A stretch of DNA of 9,014 nt. Source: an uncultured Opitutia bacterium. Lineage in GTDB: Bacteria > Verrucomicrobiota > Verrucomicrobiia > Opitutales > Coraliomargaritaceae. The position numbers were made by a program, and so were the translations under genes. The notes under the pieces were generated by a model. That model searched no databases, was not told the origin of the DNA, and saw nothing but the letters and a program-made list of their open reading frames with translations. Shown in pieces: positions 7,416-9,014 of the stretch. The first letter of the stretch is position 1; every line of letters starts with the position of its first letter. Where the stretch lies: contig CALBPO010000115.1 of NCBI GenBank assembly GCA_937899295.1, forward strand, positions 1-9,014. Reading direction: 5' to 3'.

Positions 7416-7416
7416 G

Positions 7417-8337
7417 ATGGATATGCGAAAACCAGATTGGCTCCGAGCCAAACTACCCACCAGCCCTGAATATAAGGCCGTGCGAGAGATCGTCGACAAT
7501 AACGATCTGCATACCGTCTGTAAGAGTGCCCAATGTCCTAACATGGGCGAATGCTGGTCGCGAGGGACAGCCACCGTCATGATTCTGGGTAACATTTGTA
7601 CTCGTTCCTGCACCTTTTGCGCTATCCAAACTGGTCGACCGACCGAACTCGATATTGGTGAACCCGCCCGCGTGGCCGAATCCATAGCCCGAATGAAGCT
7701 CAAGCACGCCGTGATCACTTCCGTCGCCCGCGACGATTTGAAAGACGGCGGGGCCTCCGTTTGGGCAGCCACCATCCGCGCCGTTCACCACCGCATGCCC
7801 GAATGCGCCGTTGAAGTGCTCACGGCGGACTTCCGCGGCCAACAGGAATACCTCGACCTGGTGCTCGACGCCTGCCCCGATATTTTCAACCACAACCTCG
7901 AAACGGTCAAACGCCTCCAACGTCCGATCCGTAAGACCGCACGCTACGACCGCTCGCTCTGGGTATTGGAGCACGCCAAATCGCGCGGTTTCATAACCAA
8001 GTCCGGCATCATGCTCGGCATAGGCGAAAAGGAACAGGAGATTGAGGAAGTGCTTAACGACATGGTCAAGGTCGGCGTCGATGTGCTCACTATTGGTCAG
8101 TATTTACAACCCTCCAAACAGCACGCCACGATCGACCGCTGGGTCACCCCCGAGGAATTTGCACATTGGAAAGAATACGCATTAGAGATCGGCTTCGGTG
8201 CCTGCGAGTCCGGCCCAATGATCCGCTCTTCCTACCACGCCGAAGAGCAGTCCGACATGTTCGACGTCCGCGCCCGCCGCCGCAAAATGCTCGCCGAGCA
8301 AGCCGAACAAAAAAAAGAAGCACTGGCTAAAGTGTAA
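7417..8337 (+). CDS. lipA: LipA, lipoyl synthase (radical SAM)
   Basis: LipA inserts two sulfur atoms at C6 and C8 of the protein-bound octanoyl chain made by LipB. In this 306-residue protein the auxiliary [4Fe-4S] cluster ligands are Cys35, Cys40 and Cys46 (CKSAQCPNMGEC), with the C-terminal serine ligand in RSSYHA (270-275). The radical SAM cluster ligands are Cys61, Cys65 and Cys68 (CTRSCTFC). TSVARDDLKDGG (101-112) and FNHNLETV (157-164) are family motifs. The start is the ATG at 7417, 1 nt after the lipB stop. The sequence from a TTG at 7378 would overlap lipB and adds no family residues. A further in-frame ATG at 7423 is possible. AGGAA at 7398-7402 is a weak, distant SD, so coupling to lipB is likely. 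The tail after residue 280 is charged and Lys/Glu-rich, as in many LipA proteins. Confidence 0.97.
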   Translation: MDMRKPDWLRAKLPTSPEYKAVREIVDNNDLHTVCKSAQCPNMGECWSRGTATVMILGNICTRSCTFCAIQTGRPTELDIGEPARVAESIARMKLKHAVITSVARDDLKDGGASVWAATIRAVHHRMPECAVEVLTADFRGQQEYLDLVLDACPDIFNHNLETVKRLQRPIRKTARYDRSLWVLEHAKSRGFITKSGIMLGIGEKEQEIEEVLNDMVKVGVDVLTIGQYLQPSKQHATIDRWVTPEEFAHWKEYALEIGFGACESGPMIRSSYHAEEQSDMFDVRARRRKMLAEQAEQKKEALAKV

Positions 8338-8449
8338 AATTTCATCAACAAAGCTAGAAACAAGTTCGTGAGGCGTTGCTTGCTTCAGCACACACTATGC
8401 GCATTCTAAATTCAAAGCTCTCGGAAATAATTACCCGCTAGACCTAAAG
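8338..8449. other. gap between lipA and the first attC-like site
   Basis: These 112 bp hold no ORF of note, no clear terminator hairpin and no integrase remnant. I looked for a GTTRRRY core site that would mark an attI or the start of an earlier cassette. The only GTT triplets start GTTCGTG (8364-8370) and GTTGCTT (8375-8381), and neither fits. AGGCGTTGC (8371-8379) recurs in inverted orientation as GCAACGCCT (8470-8478) inside the attC loop, which may be chance or a trace of an older recombination site. Confidence 0.4.
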
Positions 8450-8506
8450 ACATAACCAGTCGCTCCTGGGCAACGCCTAACGGCACGCCAGAGCTCTACG
8501 TTAGCT
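8450..8506 (+). repeat. attC-like integron recombination site
   Basis: This 57-nt element has the parts of an integron attC in order. ACATAAC (8450-8456) serves as R''. A 5-nt spacer (8457-8461) follows. L'' is GCTCCTGG (8462-8469), L' is CCAGAGC (8488-8494), then comes a 5-nt spacer (8495-8499) and R' GTTAGCT (8500-8506). L'' pairs with L' over seven base pairs with one extra C in L'', the single unpaired base that marks attC bottom-strand recognition in known sites such as that of aadA1. The spacers are non-complementary, as expected of the unpaired central spacer. The terminal part contains GCC-TAAC-GGC (8475-8484), a small extra hairpin. Cleavage would fall between G8500 and T8501. R' departs from GTTRRRY at one position and R'' from RYYYAAC at one position, both tolerated in chromosomal arrays. 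No integrase is visible to confirm use. Confidence 0.75.
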
Positions 8507-8523
8507 AAAAATGTGATCTTACT

Positions 8524-9000
8524 ATGAGTAAGTTCTTTTTGTTATTTTTCTGTATTCTGTTTGGAGTACTTGAGGCGAAGACTCTTAATCGTAACCCAAC
8601 ATTCGAAGATGGAAAAAAGGGCTGGTTTGGAAAGATAGAAGTCGTCGAGGTTATTGTAGACGGGAAAAAAGAGTCAGTATTACGAGTTACTCCTGATATC
8701 ATTGGAGATAAAAGCTTTGCCCCCAACTCTTTTAAAAGAAGCAATTACAGTGAACTGAAGGTTTCTTTTACTTACCGAGCGGCGGGATTGATAATGGGCG
8801 ACCTCAAGATTCAGGTTTCTGCTCAATCGCCTGATATGATAAAAGAATATAAAATAAGACTCGAGTCATCAAGAGAATGGGTGACTGTTACTAGAAAGTT
8901 GTCGGGGTTTGAATGGCATGATCGAATTTCGGTAAGGTTCTTTTTTGAGGACTTTGCTGCAGGAGAGATCCAATTTAAGGAGATCATTATTGGACACTGA
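8524..9000 (+). CDS. cassette-encoded exported protein, carbohydrate-binding-like beta-sandwich
   Basis: This 158-residue protein is of unknown function. MSKFFLLFFCILFGVLEA (1-18) looks like a signal peptide with a probable cut after Ala18; Cys10 is not in a lipobox. The mature part begins LNRNPTFEDGKKGW (21-34), the opening usual in CBM4/9-type and other galactose-binding-like jelly-roll domains. It continues with alternating beta-strands (LKVSFTYRA at 78-86, LKIQVSA at 94-100, EWVTVTRKL at 118-126, ISVRFFFED at 135-143) and closes with GEIQFKEIIIG (147-157), where such domains usually end GxIxFDDI. A single such domain fills the protein. Three hand-counted 60-nt stretches have about 38-42% GC, against 57% in one lipA stretch, which points to a separate origin. 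The start at 8524 has no SD; a minimal ATG-TGA frame lies at 8511-8516. Binding of polysaccharide is inferred from fold resemblance only. Confidence 0.7.
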   Translation: MSKFFLLFFCILFGVLEAKTLNRNPTFEDGKKGWFGKIEVVEVIVDGKKESVLRVTPDIIGDKSFAPNSFKRSNYSELKVSFTYRAAGLIMGDLKIQVSAQSPDMIKEYKIRLESSREWVTVTRKLSGFEWHDRISVRFFFEDFAAGEIQFKEIIIGH

Positions 9001-9003
9001 AAG

Positions 9004-9014
9004 AGCTAACCAGT
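9004..9014 (+). repeat. left end of a second attC-like site, truncated by the window
   Basis: AGCTAAC followed by CAGT begins 3 nt after the cassette stop codon. It repeats the TAACCAGT of the first attC (8453-8460) exactly, 554 bp apart. It is also the reverse complement of the cassette's opening core GTTAGCT. Only the R'' box and four spacer bases are inside the window, so L'', L' and R' cannot be checked. Confidence 0.6.

Larger units (their letters stand above)
8501..9014 (+). mobile_element. integron gene cassette, right end cut by the window edge
   Basis: A cassette inserted by an integron integrase starts just after the G of the upstream core site and ends with its own attC. Here the unit starts TTAGCT (8501-8506), carries one ORF (8524-9000) on the plus strand, and reaches AGCTAAC (9004-9010). 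That heptamer is the exact reverse complement of the upstream core GTTAGCT. This is the relation expected between the first bases of a cassette and the inverse core of its own attC, because the two lie in the same circular molecule. The ORF fills nearly the whole unit, with a 23-nt leader and 3 nt after the stop, as in typical cassettes. If its attC is as long as the first one, the complete cassette would be about 555 bp. The rest lies right of the window. Confidence 0.72.

Noticed and set aside
7378..7416. TTG start extending lipA by 13 residues into lipB
   Set aside because: An ATG one base after the lipB stop gives the normal LipA N-terminus, and the extension is lipB sequence in another frame.
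8475..8506. Alternative shorter attC using GCCTAAC (8475-8481) as R''
   Set aside because: At 32 nt it is too short and leaves no room for both L boxes; the R'' at 8450-8456 gives the full structure, and the TAACCAGT repeat at 9007 supports that choice.

Overview
The window looks like part of a Gram-negative bacterial chromosome with moderate GC. The seven complete or nearly complete housekeeping-type genes are of ordinary bacterial families, with compact gaps and few Shine-Dalgarno (SD) sequences. Weak SD use, adjacent metX-metW and lipB-lipA pairs, and a secreted subtilase would suit Verrucomicrobiota (Opitutae-like) or a similar lineage. This placement is an impression from protein flavour, not a demonstrated assignment.

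Layout. Positions 1-168 hold no convincing gene. Two plus-strand genes follow: a HisN-type histidinol-phosphatase (169-954) and a SulP anion permease with a C-terminal STAS domain (987-2798). A short convergent gap (2799-2927) carries an imperfect stem-loop. Three minus-strand genes follow, read from right to left: a membrane-anchored subtilisin-like protease with a CARDB-like C-terminal domain (6415-4814), then metX (4683-3544) and metW (3539-2928). metX and metW are 4 nt apart and clearly paired; their products act at the homoserine acylation step of methionine synthesis. Across a 59-bp divergent gap comes a plus-strand operon. It starts with a glutamine-amidotransferase relic cut off just after its nucleophile cysteine (6475-6759). 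This overlaps lipB (6756-7415) by an ATGA junction, and lipA (7417-8337) follows 1 nt later. LipB and LipA make the lipoyl cofactor.

The most unusual part is the right end. About 110 bp after lipA lies a 57-nt element (8450-8506) with the architecture of an integron attC site: AAC and GTT core ends, 5-nt unpaired spacers, an 8-nt L'' against a 7-nt L' with one extra C, and a terminal loop. A single AT-richer ORF (8524-9000) follows, encoding a small exported protein with a carbohydrate-binding-like fold. Three bases after its stop the window runs into AGCTAAC followed by CAGT. This is the exact reverse complement of the core site GTTAGCT that opens the cassette, and it repeats the first attC's AAC plus CAGT start. 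Together these indicate a mobile gene cassette between two attC sites, at the edge of an integron array or of an attC cluster without an integrase. No integrase gene is visible in the window.
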